Origin: Simonsiella muelleri ATCC 29453
GTDB lineage: Bacteria > Pseudomonadota > Gammaproteobacteria > Burkholderiales > Neisseriaceae
Direction of reading: 5' to 3'
NCBI RefSeq assembly: GCF_002951835.1
Contig: NZ_CP019448.1
Span: 248,001-312,000 of the forward strand
Length of the DNA stretch: 64,000 bases
Made by a program: the position numbers and the translations under genes. Within the stretch, counting starts at the first letter, position 1. The number at the start of each line of letters is the position of its first letter. Below the pieces are notes generated by a model. It made no database searches. It saw only the letters and a list, made by a program, of their open reading frames with translations, and had not been told where the DNA came from. Below, one piece after another: positions 51,994 to 61,546 of the stretch.

Positions 51994-52557
51994 ATGAATA
52001 CAGATGCACTCATTGAAGCCGCGCTTTTAACGCAGCCTGAAGCCGTTTCCGAACTCACGCTCCGCCGACTCGCAGACCCTCCGCTTTCCGAAGACGAATT
52101 GGCAGAAGCCATGGATTTGTTGCGCCAACGTTGGCAGAATCGCGCTTTACAATTGGTTCACACGCCATTAGGTTGGCGATTTCAAATTGCGTCTGCGGCG
52201 TTTGAATGGCTGGGTAATTTGCACGAACAGCGCACACCGCGTTATTCTCGTGCTGTGATGGAAACGCTTGCGATTATCGCTTATCAGCAACCTGTTACGC
52301 GTGGTGATATTGAATCAATTCGTGGTGTTACCGTGTCGCAAACCGTGATTCAAACGCTGCAAGAACGCGGCTGGATTGAAGTGATTGGGCAACGCGACAG
52401 CATTGGTAAACCGTCTTTATGGGCGACTACCGATCAATTTTTATCGGATTTTCAATTGAATAGTTTGACTGATTTGCCGCCGCTAACCGAATTAGGCGAA
52501 CTGGTTTTGCCCGATTTAAATGCCAATGAATCATGTGAAAAATCTGAAAGTCAATAA
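51994..52557 (+). CDS. scpB: Segregation and condensation protein ScpB
   Basis: The winged-helix subunit that dimerises and binds ScpA in the SMC condensin complex. 187 residues with two winged helices, including RYSRAVMETLAIIAYQQPVT and RGVTVSQTVIQTLQERGWIE. scpA lies about 10 kb away (62427) rather than next to it. A DUS (about 51940) precedes it. hfq follows about 110 bp later. Confidence 0.93.
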   Translation: MNTDALIEAALLTQPEAVSELTLRRLADPPLSEDELAEAMDLLRQRWQNRALQLVHTPLGWRFQIASAAFEWLGNLHEQRTPRYSRAVMETLAIIAYQQPVTRGDIESIRGVTVSQTVIQTLQERGWIEVIGQRDSIGKPSLWATTDQFLSDFQLNSLTDLPPLTELGELVLPDLNANESCEKSESQ

Positions 52558-52670
52558 AATGGAGAAATTTGCATACAATTGTTAAAAAAAGATTGGTATC
52601 ACGGCGCATTTACGGCTACAATTCCCGAACGGTTTTTTTGAATAACAATAAATACGGAGCTTTTCCAATT

Positions 52671-52970
52671 ATGAATACTAAAGGACAATTATTACAAGAT
52701 CCTTTTTTGAATGCGTTACGCAAAGAGCATGTGCCGGTTTCCATTTATTTGGTCAATGGCATCAAATTACAAGGTCAAGTGGAATCGTTTGACCAATACG
52801 TTGTGTTGTTGCGCAATACTTCCGTAACTCAAATGGTATACAAGCACGCCATTTCTACCATTGTGCCAGCGCGTTCTGTGAGTTTACAGCACGATGGTAA
52901 AACCGCCAGTCGTCCAGCCTTGCAACAAGTGGAAACCGTTACCGAAGAAGTCATTACATTGGATAATTAA
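52671..52970 (+). CDS. hfq: RNA chaperone Hfq
   Basis: A hexameric Sm-type RNA chaperone that pairs sRNAs with mRNAs. 99 residues: Sm1 core GQLLQDPFLNALRKEHVPVS, IYLVNGIKLQGQVESFDQYV and Sm2 motif VYKHAISTIVPAR; the last 25 residues are a flexible tail. The frame is open upstream to 52569, but ATG 52671 preceded by CGGAG starts the usual protein. Its presence is relevant to the two sibling sRNAs at 13.4 and 41.9 kb. Confidence 0.97.
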   Translation: MNTKGQLLQDPFLNALRKEHVPVSIYLVNGIKLQGQVESFDQYVVLLRNTSVTQMVYKHAISTIVPARSVSLQHDGKTASRPALQQVETVTEEVITLDN

Positions 52971-53124
52971 TTCAAGAATAATTAATTCAATTCATTCAAA
53001 TAACCACCGTCTAACAGGCGGTGGGTTAGGGCATGACGGACTGGAAGTTTGCTTAAATGGCGTGTCCTAATATCTCATTACATACTGATATTCTTTCTTT
53101 TATTCACTCAATTTTATAAAATGA

Positions 53125-53778
53125 TTATTTTGCTTGTGGATTAATCAAGATTTCCACGCGGCGGTTTTGTGCGCGACCTTCAGCAGTGCTGTTACTAGCG
53201 ATGGGTTGGCTGGCACCATGACCTGCTGTGCTGATACGGCTAGATGACACGCCTTTGCTAATCAAATATTGTGCCACTGCATTGGCACGGTTTTGCGACA
53301 ATGGGATATTGATGCTGTCGTTACCTGTACTGTCGGTATGACCGATGATGCTGATGGTGGTTTCGTTGTAAGTTGCCAAAGTCTGTGCAGCACCATTCAA
53401 AGAATTTTGTGCGTTAACAGATAAATCGTAGCGACCAGTGGCGAAAGTTACGTTTTCAGGCATGGTCAATTTGATTTGGTTGCCCTCACGCTGTACTTCT
53501 ACACCAGTATCAGCCAATTGTTCGCGTAATTTTTTTTCTTGGTAGTCCATGTAACCACCCACACCCATACCCAAAGCACCACAAGCAGCGGCTGAATTAC
53601 GTGCACCTTTGCTGCCGTGTGTGATGGCACCAATGATACCGCAAGTTACGGCAGCACCCATGCCATAAACAGCGGTTTTGCTGGCTTGTTTTTCGCCAGT
53701 GGTTGCGTTGGTTACGCAGCCGCTCAAGCCCAATGCTGCCAAAGTTGTTGCCAGAGTGATTTGTTTCATCATTGTCAT
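53125..53778 (-). CDS. OmpA-family peptidoglycan-binding lipoprotein
   Basis: A 217-residue lipoprotein: lipobox LSGC in the signal MKQITLATTLAALGLSGC, a glycine-zipper stretch (AVYGMGAAVTCGIIGAITHG, GALGMGVGGYMDYQEKK), then an OmpA C-terminal domain (VTFATGRYDLSVNAQNSLNG, IIGHTDSTGNDSINIPLSQN, RVEILI) that binds peptidoglycan. It resembles YiaD. AGGAATCC precedes ATG 53778; ATG 53769 (MKQ) is an alternative start. Confidence 0.9.
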   Translation of the reverse strand: MTMMKQITLATTLAALGLSGCVTNATTGEKQASKTAVYGMGAAVTCGIIGAITHGSKGARNSAAACGALGMGVGGYMDYQEKKLREQLADTGVEVQREGNQIKLTMPENVTFATGRYDLSVNAQNSLNGAAQTLATYNETTISIIGHTDSTGNDSINIPLSQNRANAVAQYLISKGVSSSRISTAGHGASQPIASNSTAEGRAQNRRVEILINPQAK

Positions 53779-53942
53779 AATATGGATTCCTTTGTGAATG
53801 AAGAATTAAGTGGATACAAAAAATGAATTATGTGAATTTCTTTTCAGGCTGCCTGAAAAAATATTTCAGCAAGCACAACTATAACCGAAGTTTTTTTATT
53901 TCAATAGGGCAATAACGCGAAATTACGCTTACAAATAATTTC

Positions 53943-55145
53943 TTAACGTTTCCACTGGCTACGTGAAAAATGCCACAACAAAATCACGCCAACTATGGTG
54001 CAAGTAGGCATCAGCCACGCCAAAATTTGTGCTGTGCCGTTATGCAATACCGTTGCCAAAAAACCGACCATTGCACCAGTAAGCGATTGATTAGCAGATA
54101 ATAAAGCGTTTGCACTGCCGCTGTCTTCACGAAAGTGTTGCATAAACAAAGCCTGTGTGTTGGCAACCACCAAACCTTGTGTTCCCACGGATAACATCAC
54201 GCACAATACTACTACCGCAAAGGGTGGCAATCCCATTATCAATACACTTGCACCCAAAATTAAATTTGTTAATAATTGAATCACTATGCCCCATAGTAAA
54301 ATATCTTGTGTGCTGCTGTCGCGTTTTAATCGCCATGCGGTGATGCGGTTAAACGTTGCCATGGTAATGATATTACAGCCAAATGCCCACGCATATTGTT
54401 GTGGTGTCAATCCATATAATTCCATGTAAACAAATGGTGATTCAGTTAAAAAAACCATCATTGATGAAAATGAGGTAGCCTGAAAAAATAAAAAACCCAA
54501 TGCCTGTTTTTGACCCAATACACGGCGATAACGCATTAAAATATTATGGAAAATATGGCGTGTGAATGGTTCGGCTTGTTTGCGTTTGGGTAAAAAACGC
54601 CATAACAGCGCAAACACACTCGCACCATAAAAACACAGAAACGCAAAAATACTGCGCCAACCACCCAAATTTTGCAGTACCGCCCCCAGCATCGGCGCAG
54701 CCAACGGCGCACCCATCATAATAATCCCAATTAAAGCAAACATTTGTGCCGCATATTTGCCATCGTAATTGTCGCGGATAATGGCACCGACCGTTACCGC
54801 TGTCATACCCCCACCTAAGGCTTGTAGCAGGCGTAGTACCATCAATTGATTAGCAGAATTCACAAAAATCAATATGATAGATGCTACAATGTAAATTAAT
54901 AACCCTGTTAGCGCGATGTTTTTGCGCCCTTTGATGTCCGACAACGAACCGCCGAGCAATTGCCCAGCCGACACACCCAAAATAAATGTACTTAAACTGC
55001 GCTCAATCAGATGAATATCTGTATGCAAATCTACAGCAATATTTTTGATTGCAGGTAAATACGCGTCCACCGAAAATGGCATAATAGCGACCATAATAGC
55101 CAATAATATTGCCATTTGTTTATCAGATAATGTTTTTTGATTCAT
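53943..55145 (-). CDS. Bcr/CflA-type MFS drug exporter
   Basis: A 400-residue MFS protein with twelve predicted helices. MPFSVDAYLPAIKNIA and GQLLGGSLSDIKGRKNIALT (motif A), LRLLQALGGGMTAVTVGAII (Bcr/CflA feature) and APMLGAVLQNLGGWRSIFAF (motif C) put it in this subfamily. It probably exports drugs or small metabolites such as amino acids. A DUS hairpin separates it from hpf. Confidence 0.9.
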   Translation of the reverse strand: MNQKTLSDKQMAILLAIMVAIMPFSVDAYLPAIKNIAVDLHTDIHLIERSLSTFILGVSAGQLLGGSLSDIKGRKNIALTGLLIYIVASIILIFVNSANQLMVLRLLQALGGGMTAVTVGAIIRDNYDGKYAAQMFALIGIIMMGAPLAAPMLGAVLQNLGGWRSIFAFLCFYGASVFALLWRFLPKRKQAEPFTRHIFHNILMRYRRVLGQKQALGFLFFQATSFSSMMVFLTESPFVYMELYGLTPQQYAWAFGCNIITMATFNRITAWRLKRDSSTQDILLWGIVIQLLTNLILGASVLIMGLPPFAVVVLCVMLSVGTQGLVVANTQALFMQHFREDSGSANALLSANQSLTGAMVGFLATVLHNGTAQILAWLMPTCTIVGVILLWHFSRSQWKR

Positions 55146-55161
55146 AAAATTTCCTAAAAGA

Positions 55162-55196
55162 ATTCAGGCAGCCTGAAAGCAATCGGCTGCCTGAAT
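55162..55196 (-). terminator. DUS-pair hairpin between hpf and the MFS gene
   Basis: ATTCAGGCAGCC (55162-55173) and GGCTGCCTGAAT (55185-55196) form a 12-bp stem with an 11-base loop. It follows the hpf stop (reverse strand) and can end that transcript. Confidence 0.7.
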
Positions 55197-55208
55197 CATA
55201 TCAGTTAA

Positions 55209-55496
55209 TTAATGTCGGTTAGATTTTTCTTTGTGCTGTAAAATGGTACGATCCAATTTATCCATTAAGGTATCAATTGCGGCGTACATATCTTTTTCCA
55301 CTGTTTCTACATAAACATCTTTACCAGATAAATGGATTTGTGCAGCGGCTTTATGATTCACTTTTTCGGTGGACAGTGTGATGGTAGCAGAAATGATGTC
55401 ATCACTGTGGCGATTGATACGCGCCAATTTGGTGGTAATGTAATCGCGCAATGAGTCGGTAATTTCAAGATGTAAACCATTGATATGTAAATTCAT
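55209..55496 (-). CDS. hpf: Short ribosome hibernation-promoting factor
   Basis: Binds the 30S decoding region and promotes 100S dimers in stationary phase. 95 residues: MNLHINGLHLEITDSLRDYI, TEKVNHKAAAQIHLSGKDVY, YAAIDTLMDKLDRTILQHKE. AGGAG is 7 bases from ATG 55496 and 4 from 55499, so the former is preferred. In many proteobacteria hpf follows rpoN; here it lies 20 kb away. Confidence 0.92.
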   Translation of the reverse strand: MNLHINGLHLEITDSLRDYITTKLARINRHSDDIISATITLSTEKVNHKAAAQIHLSGKDVYVETVEKDMYAAIDTLMDKLDRTILQHKEKSNRH

Positions 55497-55675
55497 CATA
55501 CAGCTCCTTGATAAAAATAAATGGGCAAATGCCACGCCAAATGATTTGACGCAAATGTATTTTCGGACAGTTGGCGTGAAATTGCAATATCTAAATTATT
55601 TTTATTTGTTTTTGTACCTTTTGCTTGTGTTTTTATTTTAAATGACAATACAACCTTTTCAGGCAGCCTGAAACC

Positions 55676-56782
55676 CTATTTCTTGCGGGCAAATGGTATT
55701 TCAATAAACCGATTACCCAAATACGCCAAAGTGATTGCCATCACATAAATCACAGGTAAATGCCACACATAGCCGACAAAATTTCCCTGTTTAAATATAA
55801 ACATTTCCAACACGCCAAACCACATAAACAACACCAAGCCATGTACCAAATAAATCGCGTAACTTAAATCCCCTAGTTTGACTAAACCTTTATGATTCAA
55901 TAAATTTGCAAAATTGTATCCGTGTGCCACAAACGCAAACCAAATCGCCAACAAAATGCGCTGCTCCCAAGAATAACCGATTGTTTTAAAAAATAAATAA
56001 TAAGTCAGTGGCAACATAATGATGTGAACAATCACAGGATAATGCTTCAGGCAGCCTTGAATCGGTTTGGCTAAAATCAGCGCAGGTATTGCCAAAATAA
56101 ACAACCAATAATATTGTAAATCAGAGTGGTAACCGATAACCCAGTATGCCAGCCCAATTGCTATCCATGCGGCAGCCTGAAAGTTGATTTTACGATGATA
56201 AATCATGTGGATAAGCGGTAAAATTGCATATACAGCCCATTCGTACACTAACGTCCATTGCACACCTGCAATCATTAAATGCGTAATATTTTGAAAATTA
56301 ACATTTTGAAATAACAACCATTTGATTATAAAATTTAAAAATGCCGTTGTATCCTGAACGTGAATGGGTTTGGTCAAAAAACCAATCGCCAAAACCAATA
56401 AAAACACAGCAATATAAAGCGGATAAATGCGTTTGATACGCGCGATATAAAATTCCAGCCAATTTATTTCGGGCGAACGGCAAATTTTCAGCAAATGCAA
56501 ATACGCACTCATCAGAAAAAACAGCGACACAGAAATCGCGCCTAAATTCACAATCATCAACGTACCGTTTTTGCCCCAGCCGCCCAACTCGCGCCAACCA
56601 TAAGTATAATAAAAATGATGGCTTATCACGGCACAAGCCAGCATACCACGTAAACCGTCAAGTTGATGGCTACGCGCATGGGCATGCGGATTTTCAGGCT
56701 GCCTGAAGAGGTACTTGCAAGCCACCGCTGCAAGTGTGATGCAAATCAGCGTGGCAATTAATAGGATAATAGTATGAGTCAT
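55676..56782 (-). CDS. Acyltransferase 3 family membrane protein
   Basis: A 368-residue OafA/YrhL-like membrane acyltransferase with about ten helices. The family signature QLDGLRGMLACAVISHHFYY includes the catalytic histidine, and KRIYPLYIAVF is the typical R-x-Y-P motif. These enzymes add O-acetyl or similar groups to surface sugars or peptidoglycan. LFRQPENPH near residue 25 is encoded by a DUS. Target unknown. Confidence 0.87.
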   Translation of the reverse strand: MTHTIILLIATLICITLAAVACKYLFRQPENPHAHARSHQLDGLRGMLACAVISHHFYYTYGWRELGGWGKNGTLMIVNLGAISVSLFFLMSAYLHLLKICRSPEINWLEFYIARIKRIYPLYIAVFLLVLAIGFLTKPIHVQDTTAFLNFIIKWLLFQNVNFQNITHLMIAGVQWTLVYEWAVYAILPLIHMIYHRKINFQAAAWIAIGLAYWVIGYHSDLQYYWLFILAIPALILAKPIQGCLKHYPVIVHIIMLPLTYYLFFKTIGYSWEQRILLAIWFAFVAHGYNFANLLNHKGLVKLGDLSYAIYLVHGLVLFMWFGVLEMFIFKQGNFVGYVWHLPVIYVMAITLAYLGNRFIEIPFARKK

Positions 56783-56806
56783 TGTGAACTTTCTAATCTG
56801 TATAAC

Positions 56807-56836
56807 AAAGCTCTGTTTGTTTTGAAACAGAGCTTT
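56807..56836. terminator. Terminator downstream of guaA
   Basis: AAAGCTCTGTTT (56807-56818) pairs with AAACAGAGCTTT (56825-56836) around GTTTTG, flanked by short T runs. It lies between guaA and the acyltransferase gene, both on the reverse strand. Confidence 0.72.
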
Positions 56837-56916
56837 TGATATTTTCAGGCAGCCTGAAAATCAGTTTTCGCAATTAATTATGTTTGCTGCCCATAATTGC
56901 GATAAATGGTCTGAAA

Positions 56917-58479
56917 TTATTCCCACTCAATCGTGGCAGGTGGTTTACCGCTTACGTCATAAACTACGCGGTTAATACCTTTGATTTCATTAATAATACG
57001 ATTGGAAACTTTACCGAGCAATGCGTATGGCAATTCTGCCCAATGCGCTGTCATAAAATCGCTGGTAACCACCGCTCGTAACGCAACGACATAATCATAT
57101 GTCCGCCCATCGCCCATCACGCCTACTGATTTCACAGGCAAAAATACTGCGAATGCTTGACTGGTCAAATCGTACCAAGAAGTCCCATTTTCATCTTTAA
57201 ATTGGCGCAATTCTTCAATGAAAATATCGTCCGCACGGCGCAATAAATCCGCGTATTCGCGTTTGACTTCGCCCAAAATGCGCACGCCCAAACCCGGACC
57301 AGGGAAGGGGTGGCGATACACCATTTCACGTGGTAAACCTAACGCTACGCCCAATTCGCGCACTTCGTCTTTGAACAAATCGCGCAACGGTTCAAGCAAT
57401 TTCAATTTCATGTTTTCAGGCAGCCCGCCAACATTGTGGTGAGATTTAATGGCGTGGGCTTTTTTGGTTTTTGCGCCTGCGGATTCAATCACATCAGGAT
57501 AAATTGTGCCTTGAGCCAACCATTTGGCGTTAGTGAGTTTTTTCTCTTCAGCATCAAAGACTTCAATAAATTCCGCGCCGATGATTTTGCGTTTTTGTTC
57601 GGGGTCGGTAACGCCTGCCAATTTCGCCATAAATTGCTCGCTTGCATCCACGTGAATGACTTTCACGCCCAAATTGTTGGCGAACATTTGCATGACGTTA
57701 TCCGCTTCGTTCAGGCGCAATAAACCGTGGTCAACAAATACGCAAGTTAATTGGTCGCCAATCGCGCGATGAATCAACGCCGCCGCCACTGAACTGTCCA
57801 CGCCGCCCGATAAGCCCAAAATGACTTCATCACTGCCGACTTGTTCGCGGATTTTTGCTACGGCTTCGTCAATATAATTGGGCATTGTCCAAGATGGTTT
57901 CGCGCCGCAAATATCCAATACGAAACGGTTCAACAACGCTTTACCTTGTTTGGTGTGGGTAACTTCGGGGTGAAATTGAATACCGTAGAAATGTTTGTTT
58001 TCATTTGCCATCATTGCAATTGGACAAGATGGTGTTTCACCAATGATTTTGAAATGATGAGGTAATTTTGAAACTTTGTCGCCATGACTCATCCAAACAT
58101 CTAACGAGTTTGGCGCATCTTCAATGCCGCGAGTGAGTTCGCTGTCAAACGTGTTGACTTGTGCGTAACCAAATTCGCGCTGATTGCCTGCTGACACTTC
58201 GCCGCCCAAATGGTGTGCCATAAATTGCATTCCATAGCAAATTCCCAACACAGGTACGCCTAATTCAAACAAACCAACATCTGCTTGATAATCTGATTCA
58301 TATACCGAATTGGGTCCACCTGATAAAATAATCCCTTTAGGATTAAATGCTTTAATATCGTCCAAAGGCATATCAAACGAATGTAATTCGCAATAAACAT
58401 GGGCTTCACGCACACGCCGCGCAATCAATTGGGTAACTTGTGAACCGAAATCTAAGATGAGAATTTTGTCTTGTTGCAT
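56917..58479 (-). CDS. guaA: GMP synthase (glutamine-hydrolysing)
   Basis: Converts XMP to GMP. 520 residues: N-terminal glutamine amidotransferase with VLGICYGMQFMAHH (catalytic cysteine) and FHPEVTHT, then the ATP pyrophosphatase P-loop GLSGGVDSSVAAAL and the C-terminal dimer part ending PPATIEWE, the usual end. A DUS within the gene codes for part of the GLPENMK segment. Confidence 0.97.
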   Translation of the reverse strand: MQQDKILILDFGSQVTQLIARRVREAHVYCELHSFDMPLDDIKAFNPKGIILSGGPNSVYESDYQADVGLFELGVPVLGICYGMQFMAHHLGGEVSAGNQREFGYAQVNTFDSELTRGIEDAPNSLDVWMSHGDKVSKLPHHFKIIGETPSCPIAMMANENKHFYGIQFHPEVTHTKQGKALLNRFVLDICGAKPSWTMPNYIDEAVAKIREQVGSDEVILGLSGGVDSSVAAALIHRAIGDQLTCVFVDHGLLRLNEADNVMQMFANNLGVKVIHVDASEQFMAKLAGVTDPEQKRKIIGAEFIEVFDAEEKKLTNAKWLAQGTIYPDVIESAGAKTKKAHAIKSHHNVGGLPENMKLKLLEPLRDLFKDEVRELGVALGLPREMVYRHPFPGPGLGVRILGEVKREYADLLRRADDIFIEELRQFKDENGTSWYDLTSQAFAVFLPVKSVGVMGDGRTYDYVVALRAVVTSDFMTAHWAELPYALLGKVSNRIINEIKGINRVVYDVSGKPPATIEWE

Positions 58480-58774
58480 GATGTTTTCGCCAAAAATAAT
58501 GGTTAAAATAATGGCGTGGATTTTATCACAATAAAGTTAACAAACCCTATTTCAGGCAATTTGAAAATATGGAATAAAAATACTAATTCAATCAATTAAC
58601 AAGAAACTTTCATATTTGTGTAAATGTGTTTTTACGCGAATTTGTGGCGATTTTCGGATAATTTGCTAGACTTTTGCGGTTAATTTCGCGAAAATCGTGT
58701 TTTTCGCATATGCGTTTTGATGAATACGCTAACCGAAATCAAAACATGTCTACTTACAATTAGGAATCACACAA

Positions 58775-59239
58775 ATGGATTTACGCAAATTAAAGAAACT
58801 GATTGATTTGGTTGAAGAATCAGGAATTGCTGAAATTGAAGTAACCGAAGGTGAAGAAAAAGTTCGCATTACACGTTCAGTGGCTGCGCCTACGGTTCAA
58901 ACCGTTTATGCAGCTGCACCAATGGCGGCACCAGTTACGCCGCAAGCTGCACCAGCAGAACCTAATGCTGCGCCCGTTTCTACTGTCGCCGCCACCAGCA
59001 ACACCGACAACGCACAAAAATCCCCTATGGTCGGTACATTCTATCGCTCGCCCAGTCCCAGCGCACCTGCATTTGTGGAAGTCGGTCAAACTGTGAAAGA
59101 AGGGCAAACGTTGTGCATCATTGAAGCAATGAAATTGATGAATGAAATTGAAGCCGAAAAATCGGGCGTGGTTAAAGCGATTTTGGTGGAAAACGGTCAG
59201 CCTGTGGAATATGGCGAACCTCTGTTTGTGATTGAATAA
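58775..59239 (+). CDS. accB: Biotin carboxyl carrier protein of acetyl-CoA carboxylase
   Basis: Carries CO2 on biotin between AccC and AccAD in fatty-acid synthesis. 154 residues: an N-terminal part (DLRKLKKLIDLVEESGIAEI), a long Ala/Pro linker (about 45-80) and the biotinyl domain with EAMKLMNEI, where K is biotinylated. The 295-bp upstream gap holds no gene. accC follows after 71 bp that include a DUS hairpin. Confidence 0.97.
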   Translation: MDLRKLKKLIDLVEESGIAEIEVTEGEEKVRITRSVAAPTVQTVYAAAPMAAPVTPQAAPAEPNAAPVSTVAATSNTDNAQKSPMVGTFYRSPSPSAPAFVEVGQTVKEGQTLCIIEAMKLMNEIEAEKSGVVKAILVENGQPVEYGEPLFVIE

Positions 59240-59244
59240 TCGAT

Positions 59245-59291
59245 TTTCAGGCAGCCTGAAAACAGATTTTGGCGTTTCAGGCTGCCTGAAA
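59245..59291 (+). terminator. DUS-pair hairpin between accB and accC
   Basis: TTTCAGGCAGCCTGAAA (59245-59261) and its exact complement (59275-59291) give a 17-bp stem with a 13-base loop followed by a short A-rich tail. Without a T tract it may act as a processing or attenuation site rather than a full terminator within the operon. Confidence 0.55.
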
Positions 59292-59310
59292 AATTAAAGA
59301 GTAACATATT

Positions 59311-60681
59311 ATGTTAAAAAAAGTTTTAATCGCCAATCGTGGCGAAATCGCTTTACGCATTTTGCGTGCTTGTCGTGAAATGGGCATCGCCACAGTCGCC
59401 GTGCATTCCGAAGCCGACCGCGAGAGTTTGCATGTTAAATTAGCAGATGAAAGCGTTTGTATTGGACCTGCGCCATCGCCACAAAGCTATTTGCAAATTC
59501 CTGCACTGATTGCCGCTGCCGAAGTAACAGGTGCAGATGCCATTCACCCTGGATATGGATTTTTAGCAGAAAATGCCAATTTTGCCGAACAAGTAGAACA
59601 ATCTGGCTTTATTTTCATTGGACCCAAAGCCGATACCATTCGCTTGATGGGCGACAAAGTTTCCGCGAAAAAAGCCATGATTGCATCTGGCGTGCCATGC
59701 GTACCTGGTTCAGATGGGGCATTGCCTGATGATTCTGATGAGATTCTGAAAATCGCGGAAAAAGTTGGTTTTCCTGTGATTGTGAAAGCATCGGGTGGTG
59801 GTGGTGGTCGTGGTATGCGTGTGGTTGAAAAAAAAGAAGATTTGATTCAATCGGTTGAAATGACTAAAGCCGAAGCGCAAGCCGCATTTGGTAATCCCAT
59901 GGTTTATATGGAACGCTTTTTGCAACGTCCACGCCACATTGAAATTCAGATATTGGCAGATGAGCATGGCAATGCGATTTATTTGGGTGAACGCGATTGC
60001 TCTATGCAACGCCGCCATCAAAAAATCATTGAGGAAGCCCCTGCGCCTTTTATTACGCCCGAAGAACGTGCCAAAATCGGTATGGCTTGTGCGGAGGCAT
60101 GTAAGCGCATTGGTTATCGTGGTGCGGGTACATTTGAATTTTTATACGAAGACGGCGAGTTTTTCTTTATTGAAATGAATACGCGGGTGCAAGTGGAGCA
60201 TCCAATCACCGAATTAATTACGGGTGTGGATATTGTGCAGGAACAATTGCGCGTGGCGGCTGGCTTGTCGTTACAATATGAACAAAAAGATATTCAAATT
60301 GAAGGTCATGCGTTTGAATGTCGCATCAATGCGGAAGATCCGTACACCTTTATTCCGAGTCCTGGTGTCATTGAATCGTGCCATTTACCTGGAGGATTTG
60401 GGGTGCGCGTGGACAGCCACATTTATCAAAGTTACCGCGTGCCGTCTAATTACGATAGCTTGATTGGTAAGGTGTGCGTTCATGCGAAAACGCGCCCACA
60501 GGCAATCGCGAAAATGTTGGTTGCACTCAATGAGTTAGCCATTACAGGCATCAAAACCAATGCGCCTTTACATCGTGAATTGTTTTGTGATAAGGATTTC
60601 GTAACAGGCGGTACAAGTATTCATTATTTGGAACATTGGTTGGCAGAGCGTAAAGAACGTTTAGCCAAAGAGCAAAAATAA
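59311..60681 (+). CDS. accC: Biotin carboxylase subunit of acetyl-CoA carboxylase
   Basis: ATP-dependent carboxylation of biotin on AccB. 456 residues: start LKKVLIANRGEIALRILRAC, ATP-grasp glycine loop KASGGGGGRGMRVV, the catalytic region EMNTRVQVEHPITE and MKTNAPLH-like end GIKTNAPLHREL. Its TAA stop (60679-60681) is also the left target duplication of a MITE-A copy. Confidence 0.97.
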   Translation: MLKKVLIANRGEIALRILRACREMGIATVAVHSEADRESLHVKLADESVCIGPAPSPQSYLQIPALIAAAEVTGADAIHPGYGFLAENANFAEQVEQSGFIFIGPKADTIRLMGDKVSAKKAMIASGVPCVPGSDGALPDDSDEILKIAEKVGFPVIVKASGGGGGRGMRVVEKKEDLIQSVEMTKAEAQAAFGNPMVYMERFLQRPRHIEIQILADEHGNAIYLGERDCSMQRRHQKIIEEAPAPFITPEERAKIGMACAEACKRIGYRGAGTFEFLYEDGEFFFIEMNTRVQVEHPITELITGVDIVQEQLRVAAGLSLQYEQKDIQIEGHAFECRINAEDPYTFIPSPGVIESCHLPGGFGVRVDSHIYQSYRVPSNYDSLIGKVCVHAKTRPQAIAKMLVALNELAITGIKTNAPLHRELFCDKDFVTGGTSIHYLEHWLAERKERLAKEQK

Positions 60682-60822
60682 GAACCTCTATTCATAGCCA
60701 ACGAGAAATGGATTTCTGTCCCAGTTGGTGAGAATTTCATGCTAATTCTGGCGTGAAATTCAACGCAGCAGGCGTGCCAAATGGGGCAAAAAGACATCGC
60801 GTTTGGCTGTGAAGACAGGTTC
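60682..60822. repeat. Complete MITE-A copy at the accC stop codon
   Basis: A 141-bp copy with ends GAACCTCTATTCATAGCCAA and GGCTGTGAAGACAGGTTC, flanked by TAA (60679-60681 and 60823-60825). It is oriented opposite to the copy at 19782. It carries a shorter central dyad (TGGCGTGAAATTCAACGC). No coding potential. Confidence 0.83.
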
Positions 60823-60948
60823 TAAGATACATTCACTTTTAGATTATGTATTCAGTGAAATAAAAACTCACAAAACAATCTTTCAGGCAGCCTGAAAATG
60901 ATTGATACGTGAATGGATTCGCTGGACACATCAAACAAATTGACAGAA

Positions 60949-61416
60949 TTATTCAAACTCATCAGTTTGACTGCGAATAACCAATAATGGCAAATGACTT
61001 TGACGCATCACGGTTTCCGCAAAACTGCCCATCAGCAAGTGCATCAAACCGCCACGTCCGTGTGTTCCCATTACAATTAAATCTGCACCTTGTTGGTCGG
61101 CGTAATTTACCAATTCTTGTGCCATGTCTTTTGCGCCTTTTACGGCAATCAGCAAATGCGTTTTCACATTGGTAACGCCAGCCGCTTTTGCTGCTGCCAC
61201 TGCTTCTTGCAGCACTTGATTGCTGTTGGCGATGGCGGCTTCTTCGTAGCTTTCATGTTGCAAAAATTCGGGGGCGAGTGTCATGTATTCTGTGGGATTT
61301 GCCACGTTGACCAATGTCAATTCGCTGTTGCTTTGTAGTGCCAAACTTGCGGCGTGTTGCAAGGCGTTGAGTGAACTCATGCTGCCATCTACAGCGACAA
61401 CCAAATGTTTATACAT
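60949..61416 (-). CDS. Universal stress protein (UspA family)
   Basis: A 155-residue Usp domain. The ATP-binding loop is VMGTHGRGGLMHLLMGSFAETV (positions about 120-141; G-x2-G-x9-GS type), and the first strand is HLVVAVDGSMSS. ATP-binding type, role in stress survival. The frame is open to 61458; ATG 61416 preceded by AAGGAG is the start. Confidence 0.92.
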   Translation of the reverse strand: MYKHLVVAVDGSMSSLNALQHAASLALQSNSELTLVNVANPTEYMTLAPEFLQHESYEEAAIANSNQVLQEAVAAAKAAGVTNVKTHLLIAVKGAKDMAQELVNYADQQGADLIVMGTHGRGGLMHLLMGSFAETVMRQSHLPLLVIRSQTDEFE

Positions 61417-61546
61417 AATCAAATCTCCTTGATGAGAACGCATAGTCAAATAAAACAAAATAAGAGCGTATTTTATTTCACTATAGTAAACGAATGTTTA
61501 CAGAACAAGTATAATCCAATTATACGAATTATTGAATAGGATTTTT

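Noticed and set aside
53001..53060. Hairpin CCACCG/CGGTGG downstream of hfq as a terminator or IS end
   Set aside because: The stem is only 6 bp with no T tract, and the following GGGCATGACGG stretch matched nothing I recognise; too weak to annotate.
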